From an uncultured Metabacillus sp. (GTDB lineage Bacteria > Bacillota > Bacilli > Bacillales > Bacillaceae), in contig NZ_CANNCR010000019.1 of the NCBI RefSeq assembly GCF_947503125.1, forward strand, positions 1 through 64,000: a stretch of DNA of 64,000 bases, in the 5' to 3' direction. The notes beneath the pieces were generated by a model. That model worked only from the letters and a program-made list of their open reading frames with translations, did no database searches and had not been told where the DNA came from. The translations under genes were made by a program, and so were the position numbers. Shown piece after piece: positions 1 through 8,492 of this stretch. Numbering within the stretch: the stretch's first letter is position 1; every line of letters begins with the position of its first letter.

Positions 1-2
1 CT

Positions 3-101
3 CCACCTATGTTTTCATGTGAAAAATGTGGAGGAGAAATGTACCCTGAGTTTTATAAAGGAATTCATGGAATAGAGTACAAGCTATCGGATATTCGCTA
101 G
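3..101 (+). CDS. C-terminal fragment of a small CxxC protein
   Basis: The gene is open at the left window edge and 32 residues are visible before TAG at 99-101. They contain a CEKCGGEMY stretch, a single CxxC knuckle of the kind that binds zinc, and end in YKLSDIR. An intrinsic terminator follows after about 10 bases, so this is the last gene of a rightward unit. The family cannot be named from the fragment. Confidence 0.5.
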   Translation, partial: PPMFSCEKCGGEMYPEFYKGIHGIEYKLSDIR

Positions 102-111
102 ACAAAAAAGG

Positions 112-137
112 ACCGGGCGGTTTTTGCCCGGTTTTTC
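112..137 (+). terminator. Intrinsic terminator
   Basis: A 7-bp stem ACCGGGC/GCCCGGT is followed by a T-run, directly after the truncated CDS. Confidence 0.85.
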
Positions 138-174
138 TTATTGAAAGATAAAGTATACATTTTTACTTAGTTTT

Positions 175-219
175 GGTGTCTAGCTCCAGCGCCTAGCCCC
201 TCTAGGGTCTTGCGCTTTT
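175..219 (+). repeat. Structured intergenic repeat, copy A (internally deleted)
   Basis: Head TGTCTAGCTCCAGCGCC is joined almost directly to the tail TTGCGCTTTT, so the inner hairpin modules are missing. The AT-rich lead-in (about 150-174) resembles the lead-in of copy B at about 2000-2030. See copies B to K. Confidence 0.75.
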
Positions 220-220
220 C

Positions 221-403
221 TTAATCGCTTAGTCTCTTCCCAGCGATTGCGTAATTTTCCTTTTTCATTTCTTCAATAAAAACCGCGATTTTTTCTGCAG
301 GGGCACCGGTTGTTTCCGAAACAGCAGCTGTTACTTTTTCAACTAAAGCTCTTTTTTGGTCATCTGTTCTACCTTCAAGCATTTTTACTGTTACATATGG
401 CAT
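221..403 (-). CDS. ywhB: 4-oxalocrotonate tautomerase family protein YwhB
   Basis: A 60-residue protein starting MPYVTVKMLEGR. The family's catalytic base is the N-terminal proline exposed after Met removal, and Pro2 is present. Length and sequence fit the small 4-OT subunits that assemble as hexamers and catalyse enol/keto tautomerisation; the physiological substrate of the Bacillus enzyme is not known to me. A ribosome binding site (AAAGGAGAG on the minus strand) precedes the ATG. It is divergent from ywhC, in the same neighbourhood as in B. subtilis. Confidence 0.92.
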   Translation of the reverse strand: MPYVTVKMLEGRTDDQKRALVEKVTAAVSETTGAPAEKIAVFIEEMKKENYAIAGKRLSD

Positions 404-618
404 TGTTTCTCTCTCCTTTACTAATTATGTATGAAAGGGCTTTGTCCCATTTTGACGGATTGTCAACCCCCGACTGCTTTATTATGCTTAATGACAAGCA
501 AATGAATGCGAATAAGCCCTTAATTATAGTATACTTTAAGCAAGTTGGTTTGTATAACATGTTAGGCTGGCAGGACTCATTTTTGAATGTTGAACTTTTA
601 AGTCTAAAGGAGAGAGAG

Positions 619-1302
619 ATGGACAATTTAAGTAGTATAAATAGTTTCCTGGCATTTCCGCTTGAAATGATTCCATATGTTGTCATTACCCTCATGATCG
701 CTTTCACGTTCCATGAATATGCTCATGCCTATGTAGCTTATAAATTTGGTGACCCAACGGCAGAGAAACAGGGCAGATTAACGCTTAATCCAATAGCCCA
801 TTTAGATCCGTTTGGAACGCTGCTCATCTTTATTGCAGGCTTTGGCTGGGCGAGACCTGTTCCTGTGAATCGCTATTTCTTTAAGAAGCCGCGCCTGGCA
901 GGTGTTCTTGTCTCGGTTGCAGGTCCGCTAAGCAATTTGGTGATTGCTTTCCTTGGAACATGTATTTGGTACATACTCTTGGCAACAAATGCAATAACAG
1001 CACTACCTAATCAATATGTAGAAGGGCTGCAGGATTTTTTCAATATATTCGTTTCACTAAATGTGATGCTGTTTATTTTTAATCTGCTTCCATTTCCGCC
1101 ATTGGATGGTTATCGAATCATTGAAGACCTTGCACCGGCAAATATTCGCGCAAAAATGACTCAGTATGAGAGCTATGGCATCATTATTTTTTTAATACTT
1201 GTCATTACACCACTTGATGCATATATCATTCAGCCGATTTTTGATGTTGGCCGAACAGCTGTGATGAATATGTTTCACTTTCTGTTAAGTCCAATATTAT
1301 AG
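619..1302 (+). CDS. ywhC: Site-2 protease family M50 membrane metalloprotease YwhC
   Basis: The start is ATG 619 with AAAGGAGAG just upstream; the frame stays open to position 310, but the extension is not protease-like. The product has 227 residues. The zinc motif HEYAH sits in the first hydrophobic segment, and the second conserved motif appears as NLLPFPPLDGYR in a later membrane segment, giving the Asp ligand typical of M50 proteases. Several membrane spans are evident. The family cleaves transmembrane substrates; no substrate is known to me for YwhC. ywhD follows 26 bases later, so the two are probably cotranscribed. Confidence 0.9.
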   Translation: MDNLSSINSFLAFPLEMIPYVVITLMIAFTFHEYAHAYVAYKFGDPTAEKQGRLTLNPIAHLDPFGTLLIFIAGFGWARPVPVNRYFFKKPRLAGVLVSVAGPLSNLVIAFLGTCIWYILLATNAITALPNQYVEGLQDFFNIFVSLNVMLFIFNLLPFPPLDGYRIIEDLAPANIRAKMTQYESYGIIIFLILVITPLDAYIIQPIFDVGRTAVMNMFHFLLSPIL

Positions 1303-1328
1303 GAAGAGATGATGAAGGAGGTATCTTA

Positions 1329-1841
1329 ATGGAAGAGAACAAAAAGAAAAAAAGTATTGGTTTTAATATCATTAAAAATGATCCAACAGACGGCCATGGC
1401 GGGTTTGGTGTCGGGGCATTAAGTCTTGATAATGTCTCCCCTGTGTTTATTGATATTGAAGAAGGTGAGGCCTTTGTTGATATCGGGGCCATGCATGCTA
1501 GAAGTGTTGTTGAAAAGGGGATAAAATTCCTGCCGAATAAAGAGGATGTCCCTAATGGAAAGCCTTATTGGCTAGTCTGGGTGACGATCGACCGCAAGTT
1601 AGATGGACCGTATTATGCAGGGGTCACTGCTTGCGAATTGACGGTTAACCGTGAAATAAGAAGAGGATACAAATCACTTCCTGAACATGTGAACCGGATG
1701 GATAAATCGTTAAAACGTCATATTATTGTTGATCATATGGATGACCGTTCAAAGGAAATCCTTGCTAGCTTCTTAAAGAAACATGATCATAAAATGTGGG
1801 ATCTTTCTGAGCAAAAATTAAAAGATGATTTAAACGCATAG
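1329..1841 (+). CDS. ywhD: YwhD family protein
   Basis: A 170-residue soluble protein with AAGGAGG upstream of ATG 1329. The sequence (GFNIIKNDPTDGHGGFGVG near the N terminus) matches my memory of the conserved Bacillus YwhD family, which has no established biochemical role. There are no membrane segments or signal peptide. It lies directly behind the M50 protease gene, the conserved ywhC-ywhD order, and a bidirectional terminator follows at about 1945. Confidence 0.9.
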   Translation: MEENKKKKSIGFNIIKNDPTDGHGGFGVGALSLDNVSPVFIDIEEGEAFVDIGAMHARSVVEKGIKFLPNKEDVPNGKPYWLVWVTIDRKLDGPYYAGVTACELTVNREIRRGYKSLPEHVNRMDKSLKRHIIVDHMDDRSKEILASFLKKHDHKMWDLSEQKLKDDLNA

Positions 1842-1944
1842 GAATTTTGTCAAAAGTGTGACAGTTTCGTGAACAAATTGGTAAATTCTTGTGGTTCTTC
1901 ATTAAAATTAGTAGACTAAAAATACAGTTATAAAACTAGGACAT

Positions 1945-1982
1945 AAAAAATCCCGAACCTTAAGCAGTTCGGGGTTTTTTAT
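1945..1982. terminator. Bidirectional intrinsic terminator
   Basis: The hairpin CCCGAAC...GTTCGGGG is flanked by A6 on the left and T6 on the right, so it can terminate both ywhD and leftward pbpG transcription. Confidence 0.85.
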
Positions 1983-2029
1983 GTCTTTTCAAAGTTTAAG
2001 AAAGTATAACTTTTTGTTACTTAGTATTT

Positions 2030-2210
2030 GTGTCTAGCTCCAGCGCCTAGCCCCGAAGCACAGGACGTGCAAGTGCAGTCAAGAGATAAGGACGCCCTAG
2101 TTTTTGACTGCCTCTAGGGTCTAGCCACTCATGAATTGAAGGCAAAGAACGCCTTCTATTCATGAGCGTCTTATTTGCCCTAGGCTGAGCAAGGCGCTTG
2201 CGCTTTTGTT
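2030..2210 (+). repeat. Structured intergenic repeat, copy B
   Basis: Head TGTCTAGCTCCAGCGCC, a GCACAGGACGTGC module, a GCAGTCAA...TTGACTGC hairpin, a hairpin with arms CTCATGAAT/ATTCATGAG around GAAGGC/GCCTTC, and tail AAGGCGCTTGCGCTTTT. Head AGCGCCT pairs with tail AGGCGCT to close the structure. It lies end to end with copy C, and together they fill the ywhD-pbpG gap (1842-2381). Confidence 0.88.
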
Positions 2211-2211
2211 C

Positions 2212-2380
2212 TAATATCAGAATTTATATATTTTCTTAACATAGCTTGCGTTTCTGAATCTAGCTCCAGGCGCCATCGGCTCGAGGTCATAAGTCAAACA
2301 GGAATTGAAGGTAAAGTACACCTTCTATTCCTGTTCGCCTTATGCTTGTCGCCGAATGCTTAGCGCCTTGCGCTTTTTTT
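2212..2380 (+). repeat. Structured intergenic repeat, copy C
   Basis: It shares about 140 bp without a visible difference with copy J (39222 onward), including the AT-rich lead-in TAATATCAGAATTTATATA. Its hairpin arms are ACAGGAAT/ATTCCTGT. The tail TTGCGCTTTTTTT abuts the pbpG stop codon at 2382-2384. Confidence 0.9.
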
Positions 2381-2381
2381 A

Positions 2382-4445
2382 TTACCACCATTTAAACATC
2401 CGATCAAACCAACTGTTCTTTTCTTTTTTATGATCTTGCTTCTTTTCTTCCTTGTTTTTTGTTTGATGCTCTTGGCAATATTCTGTAGGCTCTGTGCCTT
2501 CAATATAATAGGTTAATCTTCGAACAGGACAATCTTTTGTAGCAAGCTTGCCGCTGGCAGGGTTTATATAGACGCCAACAACGCCATCAGGCGGACGGAA
2601 TGCTCTGACCGATTCATCTTCCAACGCTTGTTCCATGAATTTTGCCCATATGGTTTTTGCGTAGCTGCGCTCTTGAACAAGATCGATTGTCTCGTCCTTG
2701 TCATAACCCGTCCACACTCCTGCTGCAAGCTGCGGAGAGTAACCAATCATCCAGCTATCTGTTGACGTCGTCCCGGACTTACCCGCATAGTCTCTAGTTA
2801 AAATATCTGCAATGCTTTGTCCTGTGACAGATGTATAATCATTTAAAGCTGTGTCAAACATCCCTTTCATCATATGGGTGGTTACAAAAGCAGCCTGCTC
2901 ATTTAGAACCTGTTCTTTTGTTTTATCGGCTTTATAAATGACTTCACCATTTGCATCTTCCACCTTTGTGATAAAGGTAGGTTTAATTTTTTTTCCGCCA
3001 TTTCCAAGCATGCCATACGCATTTACCATCTCAACTAAACGTACAGAGGATGTTCCTAATGCTGCTGACGGAACCTTTTTCATTTTAGAAGTAAGGCCAA
3101 ACAAATCCCCTGACTGGATTAGCTTCTCCATCCCAAGGAAAAGATGAGTTTTTACGGCGAAAATATTGTCAGATAATGCAATTGCCTGAAGCATTGTAAT
3201 AAAGTCATTCGCATAATACCCATTATAGTTGCTTGGCTTATAGGTAGCATTGCCGTCATCATAAGAAAATGTCGTTGGCTCACTCATCATTTCTGTAGAT
3301 GGTGTAAACCCATTTTCGACCGCCGTATAATATAATAACGGCTTAATTGTTGAGCCTGGCTGCCTTTTTGCCTGTGTTGCACGGTTGAACGGACTTTGTT
3401 CGTAATCGCGTCCACCTATCAATGCTTTTACATAACCCGTTTTTGGTTCAATCGCGATAAAAGCAGCTTGAATCTCTGATTTCTTTTCGATCGAATTTTT
3501 CACAAGATCCTCAGCAATTTTTTGCATTTCAGGATCTAAGGTTGTATAAATTTTCAATCCTTTTGTTTCAATGATTTGTGCATCGATATTTAATTGATCT
3601 GCCAATGAGCTCATGACAGCATCTTGAAAATACGGGGCGATTCCTTTTTGAACATTTTCTTCTTTTGTCTTATAAGTTAGATTTTCCTGTAAGGCTTGAT
3701 TCAGCTGCTTTTCTGTGATATACCCTTCTTTTTCCATCGTTTCCAAAATCATCGTTTGGCGTTCCTTCGCTCTTTCTTGGTTTGCATAAGGAGAATAAAC
3801 GCTCGGACCCTTTGGAATGCCTGCCAGCATCGCGGCCTCTGCTAAAGATAATTCACTGGAGTTTTTTCCAAAATAATATTTTGCTGCTGCTTCAATTCCG
3901 TATACACCATGACCGTAATAAATCGTATTTAAATAACCTTCTAAAATCTCGTCCTTACTGTAATTTTGTTCAAGACGTATTGTATAAAAGGCTTCCCGTG
4001 CTTTTCTTATCCATGTTTTTTCATGCTCTAAAAACAGATTTCGGGCATATTGCTGGGTAATCGTACTAGCTCCCTGAACCTTTGCCATTGCTCTTAAATC
4101 TGCCAGGGCAGCCCCAGCAATCCGTTTATAATCAAACCCGTTATGATCATAAAAGCTGCGGTCCTCAATCGCAATAGTTGCTTGCAGGACATGTTCGGAA
4201 ATATCATCTAGATTCACCCAATACCGCTTCTGTCCATTATGCATTTCCCCGATTTTTGACCCGTCACTTGCATAAATAATTGTTGATTGTGGCACTGTTA
4301 AGGAAGGAGGACCTTGCCATTTTGCATATAAGACAATACTTAAAATGATCGTCGAAAAAAAGACTAATAATAGCAAACTAATAAAAATAAGTGCACGGAT
4401 GGTTTTTAATGTAATTCTAATTCGTTTAGGTGTGATCACATCCAT
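2382..4445 (-). CDS. pbpG: Class A penicillin-binding protein (PbpG/YwhE-like)
   Basis: A 687-residue bifunctional peptidoglycan synthase anchored by an N-terminal membrane segment (about residues 17-41). The glycosyltransferase domain shows EDRSFYDHNG (Glu94 catalytic) and GASTITQQYARN. The transpeptidase domain shows STIK (Ser365, Lys368), SDN (425-427) and KSGT (556-559). A lysine-rich tail ends the protein. The position next to ywhD and speE matches B. subtilis pbpG, a sporulation-associated class A PBP; orthology is inferred from that synteny. The start ATG has GGAGGTGAG upstream. Confidence 0.93.
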   Translation of the reverse strand: MDVITPKRIRITLKTIRALIFISLLLLVFFSTIILSIVLYAKWQGPPSLTVPQSTIIYASDGSKIGEMHNGQKRYWVNLDDISEHVLQATIAIEDRSFYDHNGFDYKRIAGAALADLRAMAKVQGASTITQQYARNLFLEHEKTWIRKAREAFYTIRLEQNYSKDEILEGYLNTIYYGHGVYGIEAAAKYYFGKNSSELSLAEAAMLAGIPKGPSVYSPYANQERAKERQTMILETMEKEGYITEKQLNQALQENLTYKTKEENVQKGIAPYFQDAVMSSLADQLNIDAQIIETKGLKIYTTLDPEMQKIAEDLVKNSIEKKSEIQAAFIAIEPKTGYVKALIGGRDYEQSPFNRATQAKRQPGSTIKPLLYYTAVENGFTPSTEMMSEPTTFSYDDGNATYKPSNYNGYYANDFITMLQAIALSDNIFAVKTHLFLGMEKLIQSGDLFGLTSKMKKVPSAALGTSSVRLVEMVNAYGMLGNGGKKIKPTFITKVEDANGEVIYKADKTKEQVLNEQAAFVTTHMMKGMFDTALNDYTSVTGQSIADILTRDYAGKSGTTSTDSWMIGYSPQLAAGVWTGYDKDETIDLVQERSYAKTIWAKFMEQALEDESVRAFRPPDGVVGVYINPASGKLATKDCPVRRLTYYIEGTEPTEYCQEHQTKNKEEKKQDHKKEKNSWFDRMFKWW

Positions 4446-4477
4446 CTTAGCTCACCTCCAATCGGTTTTTCTTTTCT

Positions 4478-4727
4478 TAGGAAATTATAAAATTCTTGAA
4501 CTGTGGATAAGCGCTCACGTACCAGCTCCGAAGCACAGGATGTGCAAGTGCAGTCAGTGCGACAGGACGTCGCGTTTTTGACTGCCAGCGCCTATCGCCT
4601 ATCAAACTTCAGATCATCTCCCTACGATAAGTCAACATCGGTTCGCTTCGCTTACCGTGTTTCCTTTATCTCAGTCGATGCTCCTCCAGTTTGTACGGCG
4701 ATGACCAAGGCGCTTGCGCTTTTGTTC
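4478..4727 (+). repeat. Structured intergenic repeat, copy D (long variant)
   Basis: The lead-in TAGGAAATTATAAAATTC and GAACTGTGGATAAGC is shared with copy K (55899). It contains the GAAGCACAGGA...GTGCAAGTGCAGTC module, then a variant core running from CTTCAGATCATCTCCC to CCAGTTTGTACGG, and tail AAGGCGCTTGCGCTTTT. It accounts for most of the 482-bp pbpG-speE gap (4446-4927); the open frames inside it are not genes. Confidence 0.88.
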
Positions 4728-4808
4728 TTTCCAGACATAGATACTATTAGCCATTATTAGTTTTTTATTAGTTTTTTAAACATTTTGCGAAAAGTCATGA
4801 TTTTTTTC

Positions 4809-4836
4809 TTGATTTTTTGCTAGATTCATCTATAGT
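4809..4836 (+). promoter_or_regulatory. Candidate sigma-A promoter for speE
   Basis: TTGATT (4809-4814), a 16-bp spacer and TATAGT (4831-4836), about 90 bp upstream of speE. Confidence 0.5.
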
Positions 4837-4927
4837 TTTAAAAGGAATAATGAAAAGTTTTCCGGATGTTCTGAACAACTCCCGGTTAAAATATAGTAGA
4901 GCTTAAGGCTGAAAGGATGGTAAAAAC

Positions 4928-5758
4928 ATGAGTGAATTATGGTATACAGAAAAGCAAACAAAGAATTTTGGAATCACATTAAAAATTAAACAGACGTTAC
5001 ATACAGAACAAACTGATTTTCAATACTTAGAAATGGTTGAGACAGAAGAATTCGGCAATATGCTTTTCCTTGATGGTATGGTTATGACATCTCAAAAGGA
5101 CGAATTTGTTTATCACGAAATGGTGGCACATGTTCCTTTGTTTACACACCCTAATCCAGAAAATGTGCTTGTTGTCGGCGGCGGGGACGGCGGCGTCATC
5201 CGTGAAGTTCTTAAGCACCCTCAGGTTAAAAAAGCAACGCTTGTTGATATTGATGGCAAGGTAATCGAGTATTCAAAAAAATTCCTGCCTGAAATTGCTG
5301 GAAAGCTTGATGATCCGCGTGTTGATGTAAAAGTAGGGGACGGCTTCATGCATATTGCAGAAAGCGAAAACGAGTATGATGTCATCATGGTTGATTCGAC
5401 AGAACCAGTTGGACCAGCTGTAAACCTATTTACGAAAGGCTTCTATGCAGGAATTTCAAAAGCACTTAAAGAAGACGGTATTTTCGTTGCGCAAACGGAT
5501 AATCCTTGGTTTACACCAGAATTGATTACAAATGTTCAACGTGATGTAAAGGAAATCTTCCCGATTACACGCCTTTACACAGCGAACATTCCAACATATC
5601 CAAGCGGTTTATGGACATTCACGATCGGTTCAAAAAAATATGATCCGCTTGAAGTAAGCGAAGACCGCTTCCACGAAATTGAAACAAAATATTACACAAA
5701 AGAATTGCACAAAGCTTGCTTCGTCTTACCGAAGTTTGTAAGTGACTTAATTAAATAA
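4928..5758 (+). CDS. speE: Spermidine synthase (polyamine aminopropyltransferase)
   Basis: A 276-residue enzyme that transfers aminopropyl from decarboxylated S-adenosylmethionine to putrescine. The N-terminal beta domain is followed by the Rossmann-type core with the nucleotide loop [12 protein letters not shown], the acidic VDID strand end, and DSTEPVGPA, the catalytic aspartate loop. Length is normal for Bacillus SpeE. An AAGGATGG site precedes ATG 4928. speB follows after a repeat copy, so agmatine to putrescine to spermidine is encoded here, as in B. subtilis. Confidence 0.96.
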   Translation: MSELWYTEKQTKNFGITLKIKQTLHTEQTDFQYLEMVETEEFGNMLFLDGMVMTSQKDEFVYHEMVAHVPLFTHPNPENVLVVGGGDGGVIREVLKHPQVKKATLVDIDGKVIEYSKKFLPEIAGKLDDPRVDVKVGDGFMHIAESENEYDVIMVDSTEPVGPAVNLFTKGFYAGISKALKEDGIFVAQTDNPWFTPELITNVQRDVKEIFPITRLYTANIPTYPSGLWTFTIGSKKYDPLEVSEDRFHEIETKYYTKELHKACFVLPKFVSDLIK

Positions 5759-5760
5759 AA

Positions 5761-5936
5761 ACAAAAGCGGAAGCGCCTCGTTCATCCTAGGGCAAATAAG
5801 ACGATTTAGAATAGAAGGCGCTCATTGCCTTCAGTTCTAAATTGGCTAGATCCTAGAGGCAGTCAAAAACTAGGGCGTCCTTATCTCTTGACTGCACTTG
5901 CACGTCCTGTGCTTCGGGGCTAGGCGCTGTAGCTTG
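5761..5936 (-). repeat. Structured intergenic repeat, copy E (inverted orientation)
   Basis: This is the reverse complement of the B-type element. It starts AAAAGCGGAAGCGCC and ends GGGGCTAGGCGCTGTAGC. Read on the minus strand, its hairpin arms are ATTTAGAA/TTCTAAAT with inner GAAGGC/GCCTTC, different bases from the other copies but still complementary. It separates speE from speB by 239 bp. Confidence 0.88.
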
Positions 5937-5997
5937 ACAATAAAACTTAGTAAAGTGAGGGAATCGTTCTCTCACTTTTTTAAGGAGGAAAAAGAAC

Positions 5998-6879
5998 ATG
6001 AGATTTGATGAAGCTTATTCAGGTAATGTATTTATCAAAAGCCACCCGAATTATGAGGAAAGCGAAGCGGTTATTTACGGTATGCCGATGGACTGGACAG
6101 TCAGCTACAGACCGGGCTCACGCTTTGGCCCAGCGCGCATTCGCGAGGTTTCAATCGGCCTTGAGGAATATAGTCCATATTTAGACCGCGAATTGGAAGA
6201 AGTGAAATATTACGATGCGGGTGATATTCCGCTCCCATTTGGCAATCCGCAGCGAAGCATCGAGATGATTGAAGAGTATATTGACCAATTGCTGGCGGAT
6301 GGCAAATACCCATTAGGTATGGGCGGTGAGCATTTAGTATCATGGCCGGTAATGAAGGCGATGTACAAAAAATACCCGGATTTAGCTATTATCCATATGG
6401 ATGCCCATACAGATTTGCGTGATGAATATGAAGGAGAGCCGCTTTCCCATTCAACACCGATTAAAAAAATTGCTGATCATATTGGACCGACAAATGTATA
6501 TTCATTTGGCATTCGTTCCGGGATGAAGGAAGAGTTTAGATGGGCAAAAGAAGTGGGCATGCACATCTCTAAATTTGAGGTCCTTGAGCCATTAAAAGAA
6601 GTGCTGCCAAAGCTTGCCGGCCGTCCGGTTTACGTTACAATTGATATTGATGTTCTTGACCCTGCCCATGCGCCAGGCACAGGCACAGTGGATGCAGGCG
6701 GCATTACGTCAAAAGAGCTGTTAGCAGCGATTCATGAAATTGCAAAATCAGATGTGCGTGTGGTAGGATCTGATTTAGTTGAAGTTGCCCCAATCTATGA
6801 TCATTCTGAACAAACAGCGAATACAGCAAGCAAGATTATTCGCGAGATGATTTTAGGCTGGGTTCAAAAAAAGGGATAA
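5998..6879 (+). CDS. speB: Agmatinase
   Basis: A 293-residue ureohydrolase that converts agmatine to putrescine and urea. All manganese-binding motifs are visible: GMGGEHLVSWP, IIHMDAHTDLRDEY and TIDIDVLDPAHAPGTGT. AAGGAGG lies just upstream of ATG 5998. It pairs functionally with speE; arginase is a family alternative, but length, synteny and motif context favour SpeB. A terminator follows. Confidence 0.96.
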   Translation: MRFDEAYSGNVFIKSHPNYEESEAVIYGMPMDWTVSYRPGSRFGPARIREVSIGLEEYSPYLDRELEEVKYYDAGDIPLPFGNPQRSIEMIEEYIDQLLADGKYPLGMGGEHLVSWPVMKAMYKKYPDLAIIHMDAHTDLRDEYEGEPLSHSTPIKKIADHIGPTNVYSFGIRSGMKEEFRWAKEVGMHISKFEVLEPLKEVLPKLAGRPVYVTIDIDVLDPAHAPGTGTVDAGGITSKELLAAIHEIAKSDVRVVGSDLVEVAPIYDHSEQTANTASKIIREMILGWVQKKG

Positions 6880-6894
6880 GCGATCTTATATACC

Positions 6895-6928
6895 AAAAGA
6901 GAAGTGTGTTTGCAGCACTTCTCTTTTT
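6895..6928 (+). terminator. Intrinsic terminator after speB
   Basis: The stem AAAAGAGAAGTG/CACTTCTCTTTT is followed by T. Confidence 0.85.
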
Positions 6929-7240
6929 CATTACTAGTAAAGGAAAATGGAAGAAATAATCTTAAAATTTGTAATCCTGCCGTAATATCTGTAATAACTA
7001 AAAGGGTTTTCAAAAGACGTCAATAGGAAAATACTAATAAAAAACTGGTTTGTAATCCAGTAAATGGGATCCCTTAGATCAATGAATAACGCATCCTCAC
7101 TCTATGAAACCTCCGATCAATTCTATTAAATAAATAAATTCTGCTAATAATGTTCAAAGGCCGATAAACCATCTTGTAAAATCCTTCCTCAAATATTACA
7201 AAAAACATATGTTAAGATAGTTCCGTAGAAAGCAAGTAAT
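6929..7240. other. Intergenic stretch without recognised content
   Basis: This is AT-rich sequence between the speB terminator and the CAP-domain gene. I see no convincing ORF, repeat or operator. A TTAAGAT-like -10 near 7211 could belong to the downstream gene, but no matching -35 is clear. Confidence 0.4.
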
Positions 7241-7256
7241 AGGGAGGATGAAAAAA

Positions 7257-7991
7257 TTGAAGAAAAAAATGATTTTATCAGTCGTAGCAGGGGCAGCATT
7301 ATTAATGGCTAACCCAATCGCAAATAAAGCTGATGCAGCTTCGAACTCTATGAATGCGGAATCTAAAGTTTATTATTACCAATCAGGTAATATCAATTTT
7401 GATCAAATTGATGAATATATTAACAATTTACTAAAAAACTATCAAATTGAACAACCAACAGAGCAGCCAACTGAAACAGAGCAGCAGCCTAAAGAAGAAA
7501 CGAATACAGTGGAGCAGCCTGCACCAGAACAACCAGAAGCAGCACAGCCTGCTGAACAGCAGCCAGCTCTAACTCAAACAGAGCAAAAACCAGCAGAGCA
7601 AGCTTCATATCAATTAAGTGAATATGAACAACAAGTAGTAGACTTAACAAACCAAGAACGTGCGAAACAAGGCCTGCCTGCACTTAAAGTCGATCTAGAG
7701 CTAAGTAAGGTAGCACGTGAAAAATCAGCGGATATGCAAAGAAATAACTATTTCTCACATACAAGCCCAACATACGGCTCACCGTTTGACATGATGAAGA
7801 AATTTGGCATCACATACAAAACGGCTGGTGAGAACATCGCAAAAGGTCAGCGCACTCCGCAAGAGGTTGTCAATGCTTGGATGAACAGTGAAGGACACCG
7901 CAAAAACATTCTAAGCTCAAACTATACTCATATCGGTGTCGGCTATGTGGCTGAAGGAAATTACTGGACTCAGCAGTTTATTGGAAAATAA
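7257..7991 (+). CDS. Secreted CAP (SCP/PR1) domain protein, YkwD-like
   Basis: TTG 7257 is preferred because AGGGAGG (7241-7247) is 9 bases upstream; the in-frame ATG at 7248 touches that site and would have no spacer. A signal peptide (VVAGAALLMANPIANKADAAS) is followed by a Q/E/P-rich linker (about residues 68-120) and a C-terminal CAP domain with LTNQERAKQGLPAL, NYFSHTSP, AGENIAKGQ and WMNSEGHRKNIL. YkwD-type CAP proteins are secreted or wall-associated in Bacillus, with unclear biochemical activity. It is a monocistronic unit with its own terminator. Confidence 0.88.
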   Translation: MKKKMILSVVAGAALLMANPIANKADAASNSMNAESKVYYYQSGNINFDQIDEYINNLLKNYQIEQPTEQPTETEQQPKEETNTVEQPAPEQPEAAQPAEQQPALTQTEQKPAEQASYQLSEYEQQVVDLTNQERAKQGLPALKVDLELSKVAREKSADMQRNNYFSHTSPTYGSPFDMMKKFGITYKTAGENIAKGQRTPQEVVNAWMNSEGHRKNILSSNYTHIGVGYVAEGNYWTQQFIGK

Positions 7992-8004
7992 GAATAGATT
8001 TAAA

Positions 8005-8032
8005 GTGGCGGCTAATGGTTAGCCGCCTTTTT
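8005..8032 (+). terminator. Intrinsic terminator after the CAP gene
   Basis: The stem GGCGGCTAA/TTAGCCGCC is followed by T5. Confidence 0.88.
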
Positions 8033-8079
8033 ATGTTTTAGTCTTACGTTTGTGTAAATAACTTATAGTTGTAAAAGCG

Positions 8080-8319
8080 TTAAAACTTGTTTGGAAATTG
8101 CTTGATGATCCCTTCTGCAATGGCACTAACGGTATAAGCTCTTGTCCATATCGTATGGTCTATCCAAAGTTTTCTTAAGTCTTCCTTTAATTGAATTGCA
8201 TTTTGACTGACAGTAAGATTTTGTCTGTTTGAATTTTCATTAGCCTCTACTTCAAAAGTAGGAAGAAAAACAGAGAAAGACAGTATTAATAGTGCTATTA
8301 AAATTGAATATTTTTTCAT
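8080..8319 (-). CDS. Short secreted hypothetical protein, possibly truncated
   Basis: A 79-residue protein with a clear signal peptide (hydrophobic core to about residue 20, then EVEANEN). The start has AAAAGGAGAAGG upstream. The segment LRKLWIDHTIWTRAYTVSAI resembles the N-terminal part of a Bacillus family of small secreted or membrane proteins that, as I recall, is usually longer. Here the frame stops soon after this motif, so it may be a truncated copy. Function unknown. It is convergent with the CAP gene. Confidence 0.55.
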   Translation of the reverse strand: MKKYSILIALLILSFSVFLPTFEVEANENSNRQNLTVSQNAIQLKEDLRKLWIDHTIWTRAYTVSAIAEGIIKQFPNKF

Positions 8320-8424
8320 TAGGACCTTCTCCTTTTAAAAAATATATGTTTGCGGATTACTATTTGTTTTTTTGTCGTTATTTCATTCAGAAATCTAGAA
8401 AGGAATATATTAAAAACTTCTCTC

Positions 8425-8453
8425 TTGCGTTGTTGCAAATGGTTCTTTACAAT
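8425..8453 (+). promoter_or_regulatory. Candidate sigma-A promoter for ywiB-argS
   Basis: TTGCGT (8425-8430), a 17-bp spacer and TACAAT (8448-8453), 40 bp upstream of ywiB. Confidence 0.55.
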
Positions 8454-8492
8454 AGTAAAGTTATAGAAGAATGATGGAAAGGGAGTGTCTGG

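Noticed and set aside
310-618. N-terminal extension of ywhC
   Set aside because: The open frame lacks a ribosome binding site, overlaps the ywhB coding region on the other strand, and the M50 family starts near ATG 619.
4345-4760. Open frames of 78 and 85 aa on the plus strand
   Set aside because: They lie in the pbpG start and repeat copy D; the same sequence recurs at copy K and is structural repeat DNA.
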